Part shown: positions 56,487 to 64,000 of the stretch, in pieces | How positions within the stretch are numbered: position 1 is the stretch's first letter | Layout of the letters: each line of letters starts with the position of its first letter | NCBI RefSeq assembly: GCF_000246855.1 | Contig: NC_016609.1 | Coordinates: 8,010,744 to 8,074,743 of the forward strand | Direction of reading: 5' to 3' | Length of the DNA: 64,000 bases | From: Niastella koreensis GR20-10 | GTDB taxonomy: Bacteria > Bacteroidota > Bacteroidia > Chitinophagales > Chitinophagaceae | Position numbers and translations under genes: made by a program | Notes under the pieces: generated by a model | The model's database searches: none | Told to the model about the DNA's origin: nothing | Seen by the model: the letters and a program-made list of their open reading frames with translations, nothing else

Positions 56487-57539
56487 ATGAACGACGTTAA
56501 AAAGAGCAGTAAAGGAAAAAAGATCATTTTCCCTGTTATCCTGGGTCTTGTATTAGTAGGCGCCCTGGCGTTTACCGCAAAAGAATATTTCTATGGCCAA
56601 AGCCATGAAGAAACCGACAACGCCCAGGTTGATGCCGACATCAGCCCGGTGGTTACAAGAGCAACCGGCTATATTAAAGACATTCGTTTTGTTGATAACC
56701 AGTTTGTGCATGCTGGTGATACCCTGGTGGTATTGGATGACCGCGATTTCCAGATCAAACTGCAACAGGCTGAAGCTGCCCTGGCAGTTGCCAAACAGTC
56801 TGTGAACGTATCGCAGTTTGCCGTGAACGAGGCCAGAACCGGTATTGCCACTGCACAGGCAAATATCGAAACCGCCAAAGTGCGCGTGTGGAAAGCAAAC
56901 GAAGACTTCAAGCGTTACGAAGCTTTGTACGAAGACCACGCCATTACCAAGGCGCAATATGATGCAGCAAAAGCTGAAAAAGATGCAGCCGAAGCCGCTC
57001 AGCGTGTAGCTGAAACCCAGGTGCCTGTAATAAACGAAAAAGTAAGCACCAACAAACAGCAGGTGAACGCTACCGCTTCCAACATAGGTTTGCGTCAGGC
57101 AGATATTGATTATGCCAAATTGCAATTAAGCTATACTGTTATTACAGCTCCTACCGATGGGGTAATTTCAAAGAAAACCATTCAGCCAGGTCAGCTGGTG
57201 CAAGCCGGTCAGTCATTGTTCTCTATTGTAAATGACAACGGCCTGTACTTAACAGCCAACTTTAAAGAAACCCAGATTGAGAATATCAAGATCGGTCAGC
57301 CGGTGCATGTTAATGTAGATGCTTTCGGTGATCATCCGATCAACGGAACGGTTGAATCATTTTCGGGTGCAACCGGCGCCAAGTTCTCATTACTGCCTCC
57401 AGATAACGCTACCGGTAACTTTGTAAAAGTTGTTCAACGGGTACCTGTGCGTATCAAGCTGGATAAATCAGATAAGGAATTCATTAGCCGCTTACGTCCT
57501 GGTTTAAGTGCTAAAGTGGTAGTTGATACCAAGAAATAA
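56487..57539 (+). CDS. emrA: HlyD/EmrA family membrane-fusion protein
   Basis: The protein has 350 residues. One N-terminal membrane anchor (about 10-30) is followed by the biotinyl-lipoyl half DNAQVDADISPVVTRATGYIKDIRFVDNQFVHAGDTLVVLD, a long alpha-helical hairpin (about 85-195), and the second half LQLSYTVITAPTDGVISKKTIQPGQLVQAGQSLFSIV with beta-barrel end. This is EmrA layout. It bridges the EmrB-like inner-membrane pump and TolC. It starts 31 bases after tolC. Symbol by family. Confidence 0.93.
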   Translation: MNDVKKSSKGKKIIFPVILGLVLVGALAFTAKEYFYGQSHEETDNAQVDADISPVVTRATGYIKDIRFVDNQFVHAGDTLVVLDDRDFQIKLQQAEAALAVAKQSVNVSQFAVNEARTGIATAQANIETAKVRVWKANEDFKRYEALYEDHAITKAQYDAAKAEKDAAEAAQRVAETQVPVINEKVSTNKQQVNATASNIGLRQADIDYAKLQLSYTVITAPTDGVISKKTIQPGQLVQAGQSLFSIVNDNGLYLTANFKETQIENIKIGQPVHVNVDAFGDHPINGTVESFSGATGAKFSLLPPDNATGNFVKVVQRVPVRIKLDKSDKEFISRLRPGLSAKVVVDTKK

Positions 57540-57540
57540 T

Positions 57541-57632
57541 ACAAACTCAAGCCACAAGCTCCAAGCTGTAAGGAATACAGCTTATGTCTTGACTTGTAGC
57601 TTGCGGCCTGAAGCTTGTAGCTGATAGATTTT
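57541..57632. repeat. Word-like AAGCT/AGCTT inverted-repeat tract in the efflux operon
   Basis: Words CAAGC, AAGCTC, AGCTTG, TAGCTTG repeat and can fold (CAAGCTCCAAGCTG with CAGCTACAAGCTTC on the other strand). It lies between emrA and emrB in a 138-base gap that is long for the operon; a mRNA processing or differential-expression element is possible. Confidence 0.6.
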
Positions 57633-57677
57633 GAGATGAGCAATAAGCGCGAGGACAAAAAATTAAATCATTGAATT

Positions 57678-59225
57678 ATGGCAGAACATGGATTTAGGAA
57701 GTGGATCATCACCATTACGGTGATCATGGCTTCGCTGCTGGAATTGATCGATACTACGATCGTGAACGTGGCCCTGCCCGATATCATGGGTAACCTGGGC
57801 GCCACCCTCGAAGATGCGGGTTGGCTGGTGACAGGATATGCAGTAGCGAATGTGATCGTATTGCCAATGTCGGGCTGGTTAGGAGAGCGTTTTGGAAGAA
57901 AGAATTATTTTCTGGCCTCCATTCTGGTTTTTACAGCCGCCTCTTATTTATGTGGACAGTCACACTCGCTCACAGAGCTGATCCTGTTCAGGTTATTACA
58001 GGGCCTGGCTGGCGGTGGTTTGTTATCAACCGCACAGGCTATTTTGATGGAGACCTGGCCACGCGAAGAGATCGGTATGGCAACCGCCCTGTTTGGTTTG
58101 GGTGCGGTAGTAGGTCCAACACTTGGTCCCACCATCGGTGGGTATATCATTGATCACAAGGCCTGGCAATATATCTTCTATGTAAATATTCCTGTAGGCG
58201 CTATTGCCGCCTTCCTGGTGTCGATGTTTGTGCGGGAGACGTCGATGTCTGCAAAAGGAAAGCCGATAGACTGGTGGGGAATTCTATTACTGGCAATAGG
58301 TGTGGGAAGTTTACAGGTGGTGCTGGAAAAAGGGGAAACTGAAGACTGGTTTCAAACGCCTTACATTGCCGGATTGACAATAGCTACCATTCTTTCTGGT
58401 ATTGGTTTCGTATGGCGGGAATTGAGCACCGATCACCCGGTAGTTGATTTCCGGATTTTGAAAGACCGGAGTTTTGCAATAGGTATTATTACCTCCTTTG
58501 CACTTGGCTTCGCTTTATATGGTTCGGTATTTATATTCCCGGTATTTTGTCAGAACCTGTTAGGCTTTACGGCGTTGCAAACCGGTAAGATCCTGTTGCC
58601 CGGTGGGCTGGCTACCATTGTGTGTATGCCATTTGTAGGCGCCATGTTGAAGAAAGGTATACCGGCACAGTTTATGGCAACCGGTGGATTCTTCCTGTTC
58701 TTTATATTCTGTTGGTTGCTTTCTAACAGCAACCTGGAATCAGGAACGGGTGATTTCTTCTGGCCGTTGATTGTTCGTGGTATCGGTATGGCCATCCTGT
58801 TTGTGCCATTGACCACATTGGCGGTACAGGGCCTGCAGGGTAAACAAATTGGGCAGGGTACAGGTTTGAACAATATGATGCGTCAGTTGGGTGGTTCATT
58901 TGGTGTGGCTATTCTTACCACGCTCATTCACCTGAAATCGGGCCAGGTGCGTAATGCGCTTATTCAAAATATTAACCCGTATAACCCGGCATATTTACAA
59001 CGCAGAGATGGGCAGGTGGCCGCCTTTATGAGTAAAGGAGCTACCGCATTTCAGGCCCAGCAAATGAGCGACAGGGCAATGGAGGGGAATATTATAAAGC
59101 AAACCATGCTGGTTACCTATGATAATATGTATATGGTAATTGGCGTGTTTGTACTGGCGGCGATCCCGGTAATTTACCTGCAAAAATTCAAGAAGAAGCC
59201 GGTGATAGTAACAGATGCACACTAA
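57678..59225 (+). CDS. emrB: DHA2 family MFS drug efflux transporter (EmrB-like)
   Basis: The protein has 515 residues with 14 predicted membrane helices. DHA2 features include LLELIDTTIVNVALPDIMGNLGATLEDAGWLVTGYAVANVIVLPMSGWLGERFGRK (helices 1-3 and motif A), RLLQGLAGGGLLSTAQAILMETWP (motif B region) and GLGAVVGPTLGPTIGGYIIDHKAWQYIFYVNIPVG (motif C, antiporter). It is expected to pump hydrophobic drugs or uncouplers with H+ exchange, through EmrA and TolC. It is last in the tetR operon. Confidence 0.95.
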   Translation: MAEHGFRKWIITITVIMASLLELIDTTIVNVALPDIMGNLGATLEDAGWLVTGYAVANVIVLPMSGWLGERFGRKNYFLASILVFTAASYLCGQSHSLTELILFRLLQGLAGGGLLSTAQAILMETWPREEIGMATALFGLGAVVGPTLGPTIGGYIIDHKAWQYIFYVNIPVGAIAAFLVSMFVRETSMSAKGKPIDWWGILLLAIGVGSLQVVLEKGETEDWFQTPYIAGLTIATILSGIGFVWRELSTDHPVVDFRILKDRSFAIGIITSFALGFALYGSVFIFPVFCQNLLGFTALQTGKILLPGGLATIVCMPFVGAMLKKGIPAQFMATGGFFLFFIFCWLLSNSNLESGTGDFFWPLIVRGIGMAILFVPLTTLAVQGLQGKQIGQGTGLNNMMRQLGGSFGVAILTTLIHLKSGQVRNALIQNINPYNPAYLQRRDGQVAAFMSKGATAFQAQQMSDRAMEGNIIKQTMLVTYDNMYMVIGVFVLAAIPVIYLQKFKKKPVIVTDAH

Positions 59226-60094
59226 AAGAATTATTGGAAAACCCGAATAAAACTGGAACTACTAAAAGATCGCAGGTAGAGAGATAGATGAGATAAAGGA
59301 CCCAACGACAACAGGAAAAAATAGACAGGTTACAGGTTTAGCAAGTAAGCAATGCAATGGCTGAAATGTTGGAAGGTCCAAAGGATGAAAGTCCGGAAGG
59401 AGTAACCGCGCAAGCGGCCCGCTTCTTTCGGACTTTTGGTTTGAATACCTCCGCCGAAGCGTTAAACCATCCGGGCATTTTATTTTATTCAAAACAGCTT
59501 ATATTTTGGAAACCTGAAGCGCGCAATGCGTGAATGAAACAATCCCCCTTTAGGGGTAGGGGGTAAAAAGAAACAATCCCGGAGGTATTCCGGGACTGTC
59601 AAAAAGTTTGTACTAAACCTTACCAAGAAGGAACAGGGTTCATCAGGAGGTACAAATTTTAAATTGTTTTCAAAGGATTCATTGGATTGTTGCGGATCTG
59701 GATTTTGTTTAGTTCTAATTGAAAGATTCAGGAACGTTTGGTTTTTCGAACATTGTTTTTTTCGGTCTTTACTTTGGATCTTGGATTGTCCCGTTTTAGC
59801 GGGATTGGTTTTTCTGGATTGTTAATTGGTTTTTCTCAGGATTTCTGGATCTGGTTTTACCTGGATATTGGTGTTCTTGTGAATCAATCAATCATTAACT
59901 ATAGCAAACATATTGTTAAAAAATCGAGTTTGCAAGCGAATAAACGCTTGATTTAAAAATTACAGAAATTACCTATGCAATAGTAAAACTACGTAATCGT
60001 GCAGGTGCTTATACTTCCAGTGTCAATTTGATGCTGAATTAGAATAAATTGTAGGAGGTTTTACAATTTTGATTCACCGATAAATGAAAATTTC
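59226..60094. other. Gene-free stretch with hairpins and G/T-rich tract
   Basis: There are 869 bases with no supported gene. There is a G+T-rich, strand-skewed stretch (about 59660-59890) with repeated TTGGTTTTTCT/GGATT words, a TCCCG-N6-CGGGA hairpin (59789-59804), a TCCCGGA/TCCGGGA hairpin (59577-59595) and a structured element near 59388-59436. The 72-residue frame at 59738-59956 follows the skew and is probably not coding. Confidence 0.5.
59388..59436. repeat. Inverted repeat with nested GCAA-tetraloop hairpin
   Basis: The outer arms AAAGTCCGGA (59388-59397) and TTCGGACTTT (59427-59436) pair with one mismatch. The inner CCGC-GCAA-GCGG (59406-59417) makes a hairpin with a GNRA tetraloop. 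Could be an RNA structure or a lineage repeat. Confidence 0.5.
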
Positions 60095-60916
60095 ATGCCA
60101 TTTAAAGGAAGAAAAGTATTAATTACAGGTGGTTCGCGCGGAATAGGAAAGGCCATTGCTATGCGTTTAGCAGCCGATGGAGCCGAGATTGCAATTGTAG
60201 GAAAGACAGTTGAACCCAATCCTAAACTGGAAGGCACCATTTACACTGCTGCTGAAGAGATCTCCAAAGCCGGCGCGGGGAAAGTTGTTCCCATTCAGGG
60301 CGATATTCGATTTGAAGACAGTATTGACCAGATTGTAAAAACAACTGTGGAGCAATTAGGCGGCATCGACATCCTCATCAACAACGCCAGCGCCATTAAT
60401 TTATCGCCTACAGAACACCTGGAGCCCAAACGGTGGGACCTGATGCATGATATAAATGTTCGCGGTACCTTTTTTATGAGTAAAGCGTGTATTCCCGCAT
60501 TGAAAAAGAGTACAAATGCGCACATCCTTAATTTATCACCGCCATTGACCCTGAACCCCGAATGGTTTGGCCGTTTTCTGGCTTACAGCATCAGTAAATT
60601 TGGTATGAGTATGTGTGTGCTGGGACTGGCAGAAGAATTAAAACCATACAAGATTGGGGTAAATGCCCTTTGGCCAAAAACTACTATTGCCACGGCGGCC
60701 ATTCAAAACATTGTTGGGGGCGATATGATGGTGCAGCGCAGCCGCAAACCCGAAATAGTCGCTGATGCGGCCTGGTATATTCTGCAACGGCCTGCTGCAG
60801 AGTCTACAGGTAATTTCTTTATTGATGAGGACATCCTGAAGGAGCAGGGCATTACCGATTTCACTCACTATGCGGTGAACCCGGCGCAAAAATTAATGCT
60901 CGATCTTTTCTTATAA
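60095..60916 (+). CDS. HSDL2-like short-chain dehydrogenase
   Basis: The protein has 273 residues. The Rossmann core has VLITGGSRGIGKAIAMRLAADGA (cofactor), ILINNASAINLSPTEHL and the catalytic region ILNLSPPLTLNPEWFGRFLAYSISKFGMSM; the Tyr and Lys of Y-x3-K are present in YSISK. The details KTVEPNPKLEGTIYTAAEEI, RGTFFMSKACIPALKKS, NALWPKTTIATAA and TGNFFIDEDILKEQGI match mitochondrial/peroxisomal HSDL2. It probably acts in lipid or acyl metabolism; substrate unknown. A bidirectional terminator lies at its end. Confidence 0.94.
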   Translation: MPFKGRKVLITGGSRGIGKAIAMRLAADGAEIAIVGKTVEPNPKLEGTIYTAAEEISKAGAGKVVPIQGDIRFEDSIDQIVKTTVEQLGGIDILINNASAINLSPTEHLEPKRWDLMHDINVRGTFFMSKACIPALKKSTNAHILNLSPPLTLNPEWFGRFLAYSISKFGMSMCVLGLAEELKPYKIGVNALWPKTTIATAAIQNIVGGDMMVQRSRKPEIVADAAWYILQRPAAESTGNFFIDEDILKEQGITDFTHYAVNPAQKLMLDLFL

Positions 60917-60940
60917 ATGAACTAAGGCGGGTCAACTGCC

Positions 60941-60981
60941 AAAAGAAAACCCTAACATGTTACATGTCAGGGTTTTCTTTT
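60941..60981. terminator. Bidirectional terminator between the SDR gene and lysS
   Basis: Twenty-base arms (60941-60960 with 60962-60981), one mismatch, flanked by A-run and T-run, so it can end transcription on both strands. Confidence 0.9.
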
Positions 60982-61004
60982 GATATTTTGAAGAATATAT
61001 ATTT

Positions 61005-62531
61005 TTACTCACCTGTTTTTTCAGGCCGCATTTGCGGGAACAGCAGCACATCCTGAATGCTGGGCTGGTTGGTCATCAGCATCACCAATCGGTCAATACC
61101 AATACCAATACCTGAGGTAGGCGGCATCCCATATTCAAGAGCGCGCAGGAAGTCATTGTCTATATACATGGCTTCATCATCACCGCGCTTTAGCAGTTCA
61201 GCCTGTTCTTCAAAACGCTCGCGTTGATCGATGGGGTCGTTCAGCTCGCTGTATGCATTGGCGATCTCTTTACCATTTACCATCAGCTCAAAACGTTCCA
61301 CCAGTCCGGCCTTGCTGCGGTGCTTTTTAGTAAGCGGGCTCATTTCAACCGGGTAGTCGATGATAAAAGTGGGTTGGATGTAATGCATCTCGCATTTATT
61401 CCCAAACAGTTCATCTATCAGTTTGCCTTTACCCATGCTGGCTTCGGTATGAATGTTCAGCTTTTTGCAAACCTCGCGCAACTCGGTTTCATTCATGTTG
61501 CTTACGTCAAAACCGGTGTGCTCTTGAATAGCATCGTAAATGCTGATGCGCTTGAACGGCGCTTTGAAATCGATCTCTTTATCACCTACCTGAACTTTAG
61601 TAGAATTGTGCAGGGTGTTGGCGATCTTCTCAAACAGTTGTTCGGTGATCTCCATCATCCAGAAATAATCTTTATAGGCAGTATACCATTCCAGCACGGT
61701 AAACTCGGGGTTATGCGTACGGTCCATACCCTCGTTGCGGAAGTTGCGGCTGAACTCATAAACCCAGTCGAACCCGCCTACGATCAGGCGTTTCAGGTAC
61801 AGCTCATTGGCAATACGCAAATAGAACGGCACATCCAGCGCATTGTGGTGCGTAATGAACGGGCGGGCGGCTGCACCACCTGGGATGGCCTGCAATACCG
61901 GGGTATCTACCTCCAGGGCGCCCTGGGCATTCAGGAAATCACGGATGGTATTGATGAGCTGACTGCGTTTTAAAAACGTGTCTTTAACTGTTGGATTAAT
62001 GATCAGGTCAACATACCGCTGGCGGTAACGGAACTCGGGGTCACTAACCGCATCAAAGGTTTCACCGTCTTTTTCCTTTACGATCGGTAATGGTTTCAGC
62101 GATTTGGTAAGGAAGGTGAGCTCGGTAACATGCACAGAGGTTTCACCGGTTTTGGTGGTGAACACATAACCCTTCACGCCAAAGATATCGCCGATATCAG
62201 TGAGGTGTTTCCATACTTTATCGTACAGCGTTTTGTCTTCACCGGGGCAGATCTCATCGCGTTTAATGTACAACTGGATACTTCCGGTGCTGTCCTGCAT
62301 TTTGGCAAAAGAAGCCTTACCCATATCGCGAATGCTCATGATACGGCCGGCCAGACATACATCGGCAAAATCAGCTTTATTTTCTTCGCCCTTGTATTCC
62401 TGCTTTATTTTTTCGGCAGTAATATTCACGGGGTAAAGCGGTGCGGGGTATGGATCGATACCCAGCTTTTGTAATTCCTGTAATTTCTCCCGTCTGATGA
62501 TCTCCTGTTCAGACAAATGTTGTGTACTCAT
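61005..62531 (-). CDS. lysS: Lysine--tRNA ligase, class II
   Basis: This enzyme attaches lysine to tRNA-Lys. The ATG at 62531 gives 508 residues beginning MSTQHLSEQEIIRREKLQELQKLGIDPYP; the longer frame adds atypical residues. An OB-fold anticodon domain (about 60-165) has VCLAGRIMSIRDMGKASFAKMQDSTGSIQLYIKRDE. Class II motif 1 is around EVDTPVLQAIPGGAAARPFITHHNALD, motif 2 is FRNEGMDRTHNPEFTVLEWY, and motif 3 is GIGIGIDRLVMLMTN near the end. All are intact. Confidence 0.98.
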   Translation of the reverse strand: MSTQHLSEQEIIRREKLQELQKLGIDPYPAPLYPVNITAEKIKQEYKGEENKADFADVCLAGRIMSIRDMGKASFAKMQDSTGSIQLYIKRDEICPGEDKTLYDKVWKHLTDIGDIFGVKGYVFTTKTGETSVHVTELTFLTKSLKPLPIVKEKDGETFDAVSDPEFRYRQRYVDLIINPTVKDTFLKRSQLINTIRDFLNAQGALEVDTPVLQAIPGGAAARPFITHHNALDVPFYLRIANELYLKRLIVGGFDWVYEFSRNFRNEGMDRTHNPEFTVLEWYTAYKDYFWMMEITEQLFEKIANTLHNSTKVQVGDKEIDFKAPFKRISIYDAIQEHTGFDVSNMNETELREVCKKLNIHTEASMGKGKLIDELFGNKCEMHYIQPTFIIDYPVEMSPLTKKHRSKAGLVERFELMVNGKEIANAYSELNDPIDQRERFEEQAELLKRGDDEAMYIDNDFLRALEYGMPPTSGIGIGIDRLVMLMTNQPSIQDVLLFPQMRPEKTGE

Positions 62532-62565
62532 ATAATTGCAAATGCGGGGCAAAGGTAAATAAATA

Positions 62566-62603
62566 AGGCTCAAGCTCCAAGGCACAAGGTACAAGGCGTA
62601 AAT
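62566..62603. repeat. Short word-like repeat upstream of lysS
   Basis: A run of CAAGCTC, CAAGGCAC, CAAGGTAC, CAAGGCG words between the flavin reductase and lysS. It has the same style as the tracts at 57541 and 30102. Confidence 0.5.
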
Positions 62604-62614
62604 CGTTGAAATTC

Positions 62615-63496
62615 TTAGTTGAGTGCAAGTAAAACCTGCCAGGCTTCCTGCACTTTGCCCTCGTTCAACAGCTTTTTGGCATATGTATGTAATTCGGTTT
62701 CCATTTCGGCGGGATTTAACGAATAATACTGGAAAATACTTTTTAGCTGCGCATCGTCAAAGGATGGGTCAATCACCGGCATTTCGTGCACATTGCCCAA
62801 CTGGCCCAGGTTATTACCGCTAAGGATTTTGCTGTTTTTAATGGGATCGGGCAGGGCATCGATGCCAATACCCAGTTTGGTATTGGGTTTCTCCACCATA
62901 AATAAATTGGTTTCATCGACCTTGCAATACCAGTCGCCGCCAAGCCGGGCCACATGGTGCAGCTTGCGCTGGTCTATCATGCCGTTCTCATTCAGAATTT
63001 CATCGGCAATATGCATGCGCAGTACCTCGCAAAGTACCAGGTTGCCTGCGCCCCCTTCGGTACCCAGCGGTTTTATTTCATGCACCCTGCATTCCATTTT
63101 CACCTTGCTTTCCTTTACCATGGGTGGTTTTACCAGGGTGGCCGGTTCGGCAGTGAAACCCGCTTTGCTGAATTCGTTCACTTCTTTCGGAAATTCACAG
63201 CTGGCCAAACTGGTTTGGTATACCATATCGTAATCAACAATATTGATCACTACTTCGGGTACCTCCAGTACGTTTTGCAAACTGTGTTTGGTGGTATTAT
63301 CGCGCACCCGGCGGGCCGGTGAAAAGATCACCATTGGCGGGTTGCTGCTGAACATATTGAAAAAGCTGAAAGGGCTCAAATTTACATTGCCGGCGTTATC
63401 GATGGTGCTGGCAAAACAAATAGGCCGCGGTGCTATTGCATGTTGCAGGTAATTCTGTTTCAGCACCGGGGTGAGATCTTTTAAATCTATGATCAT
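62615..63496 (-). CDS. Flavin reductase-like domain protein
   Basis: The protein has 293 residues; the first 200 form a split-barrel flavin reductase domain: HAIAPRPICFASTIDNAGNVNLSPFSFFNMFSSNPPMVIFSPARR (FMN-binding) and VINIVDYDMVYQTSLASCEFPKEVNEFSKAGFTAEPATLVKPPMV. The C-terminal extension (about 215-293) is helical. It probably reduces flavin or binds FMN as an oxidoreductase. It lies 5 bases after the fumarylacetoacetate-hydrolase-family gene, as often seen in Bacteroidota aromatic amino acid degradation clusters. Confidence 0.92.
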   Translation of the reverse strand: MIIDLKDLTPVLKQNYLQHAIAPRPICFASTIDNAGNVNLSPFSFFNMFSSNPPMVIFSPARRVRDNTTKHSLQNVLEVPEVVINIVDYDMVYQTSLASCEFPKEVNEFSKAGFTAEPATLVKPPMVKESKVKMECRVHEIKPLGTEGGAGNLVLCEVLRMHIADEILNENGMIDQRKLHHVARLGGDWYCKVDETNLFMVEKPNTKLGIGIDALPDPIKNSKILSGNNLGQLGNVHEMPVIDPSFDDAQLKSIFQYYSLNPAEMETELHTYAKKLLNEGKVQEAWQVLLALN

Positions 63497-63501
63497 AGGG
63501 A

Positions 63502-64000
63502 TTAAACTGATTTCTTTCTGGCAAATAGTGAAAAGTCATCCTCTTCCTGAACGATCGTATTACTGAGAACGCCCAGCCCGTCTACTTCCATTTCAACCAC
63601 ATCGCCGGGTTGCAGCCATTGCTCCACGTAATTGGGATCGTTCAGTTTACCGGTGCCATTCAGTTCTAAAAAGCAACCGGTTCCTACTGTGCCGCTGCCG
63701 ATCACATCACCGGGATTCAGATTAACGCCATAGGAGGCTCGTTCAATGATCTCGGCAAAGGTCCAGTCCATATCCTTCATATTGCCATCGCTTACCTGTT
63801 TGCCATTTACGCGGCATTGCATGCGCAGGTTAAAGCTTTTACCTGTATGCCCCTCTTTTGTAGGTACTTCGTATTGTTGCAATTCGTCCAGCGTAACCAG
63901 CCAGGGTCCGATAACCGTAGAGAAATCTTTTCCTTTTGCGGGGCCCAGGTTCAACAGCATTTCTTCCATTTGCAGGCGGCGGGCGCTCATATCGTTCATG
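63502..64000 (-). CDS. Fumarylacetoacetate hydrolase family protein, 3' part (start beyond window)
   Basis: The visible 165 residues are the C-terminal part of an FAH-family enzyme and the frame stays open to the window end, so the start lies outside; the ATG at 63999 is probably internal. NDMSARRLQMEEM, AKGKDFSTVIGPWLVTLDELQ, GNMKDMDWTFAEIIERASYGVNLNPGDVIGSGTVGTGCFLELNG and GDVVEMEVDGLGVLSNTI are FAH signatures (metal-site and substrate-site regions). It may cleave fumarylacetoacetate or a related C-C bond in Tyr/Phe breakdown. A flavin reductase is next in the operon. Confidence 0.92.
   Translation of the reverse strand, partial: MNDMSARRLQMEEMLLNLGPAKGKDFSTVIGPWLVTLDELQQYEVPTKEGHTGKSFNLRMQCRVNGKQVSDGNMKDMDWTFAEIIERASYGVNLNPGDVIGSGTVGTGCFLELNGTGKLNDPNYVEQWLQPGDVVEMEVDGLGVLSNTIVQEEDDFSLFARKKSV

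Noticed and set aside
59738-59956. Phe/Leu/Ile-rich frame of 72 codons
   Set aside because: Composition follows the G/T skew of the region and its repeated words; no start context or homology cue.
61224-61973. Antisense open frame of 249 codons within lysS
   Set aside because: lysS is complete with class II motifs; the antisense product is a shadow caused by codon bias.
1-64000. Prophage, insertion sequence, toxin-antitoxin or defence island
   Set aside because: No transposase, integrase, phage structural, restriction, Cas or toxin-antitoxin family was recognised, and no flanking target-site repeats were seen.
1-64000. tRNA or rRNA genes
   Set aside because: No cloverleaf-like arm set or GGTTCGA-type T-loop in suitable context was noticed by eye; a covariance-model scan would be decisive.

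Overview
The window looks like chromosome of a Bacteroidota member, most likely Chitinophagaceae (Niastella/Chitinophaga-like). This is an inference. It rests on TAnnTTTG-type promoter elements, the general scarcity of Shine-Dalgarno sites, Bacteroidota-style families (Chitinophagaceae-type secreted small proteins, type III CoaX beside LptC, split YeeE/YedE genes) and lineage-typical word-like intergenic inverted repeats. No tRNA, rRNA, CRISPR array, insertion sequence, phage gene or origin was recognised. The two ends cut an acyl-CoA dehydrogenase (left) and a fumarylacetoacetate-hydrolase-family gene (right).

Layout. 1-3.7 kb: end of an acyl-CoA dehydrogenase, then a dGTPase operon. 3.75-5.5 kb (minus): polysaccharide deacetylase plus DPM1/GtrB-like glycosyltransferase. 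5.8-9.6 kb (minus): complete oxidative pentose phosphate operon gnd-zwf-pgl, with a perfect LacI-type palindrome upstream. 9.9-18.1 kb: di-haem cytochrome, RRM RNA-binding protein with a promoter and long leader, lone HATPase domain, TetA-like MFS plus YccF, M23 peptidase, outer-membrane barrel, S9 peptidase. 18.2-23.1 kb: solitary KorB-like subunit, cupin_8 protein, YciO, GNAT, RNase HII.

23.2-30.1 kb is the most striking block. A Crp/Fnr regulator is followed by a TauE/SafE exporter, a CstB-like persulfide dioxygenase/pseudorhodanese/rhodanese, two half-size YeeE/YedE sulfur transporters, a Tat-exported DsrE-like protein, a TsdA-like thiosulfate dehydrogenase and a secreted DsrE protein. 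This reads as a sulfane-sulfur import, oxidation and efflux locus. A GTGA-N6-TCAC palindrome lies between regulator and exporter and matches the RE...R recognition helix of the regulator. Haem A synthase follows.

31.4-43.7 kb: patatin-like membrane phospholipase, lipid kinase, two pairs of paralogous secreted proteins (one pair flanking msrA), hydrolase, DUF2905, acyltransferase-like membrane protein, TypA/BipA and an RDD protein. 43.8-49.7 kb: a glycan/LPS-core cluster (FkbM methyltransferase, GT4, two GT2, GT9) with MeaB inserted. 49.7-52.8 kb: LON-domain protein, CoaX, LptC, aldo/keto reductase. 53.3-54.4 kb is gene-poor and holds an approximately 230-bp array of degenerate 21-bp repeats. 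54.4-59.2 kb: tetR-tolC-emrA-emrB efflux operon, whose promoter is embedded in tandem TTAAAC-N4-GTTTAA operators. 60-64 kb: HSDL2-like SDR, LysS, flavin reductase and FAH-family protein.
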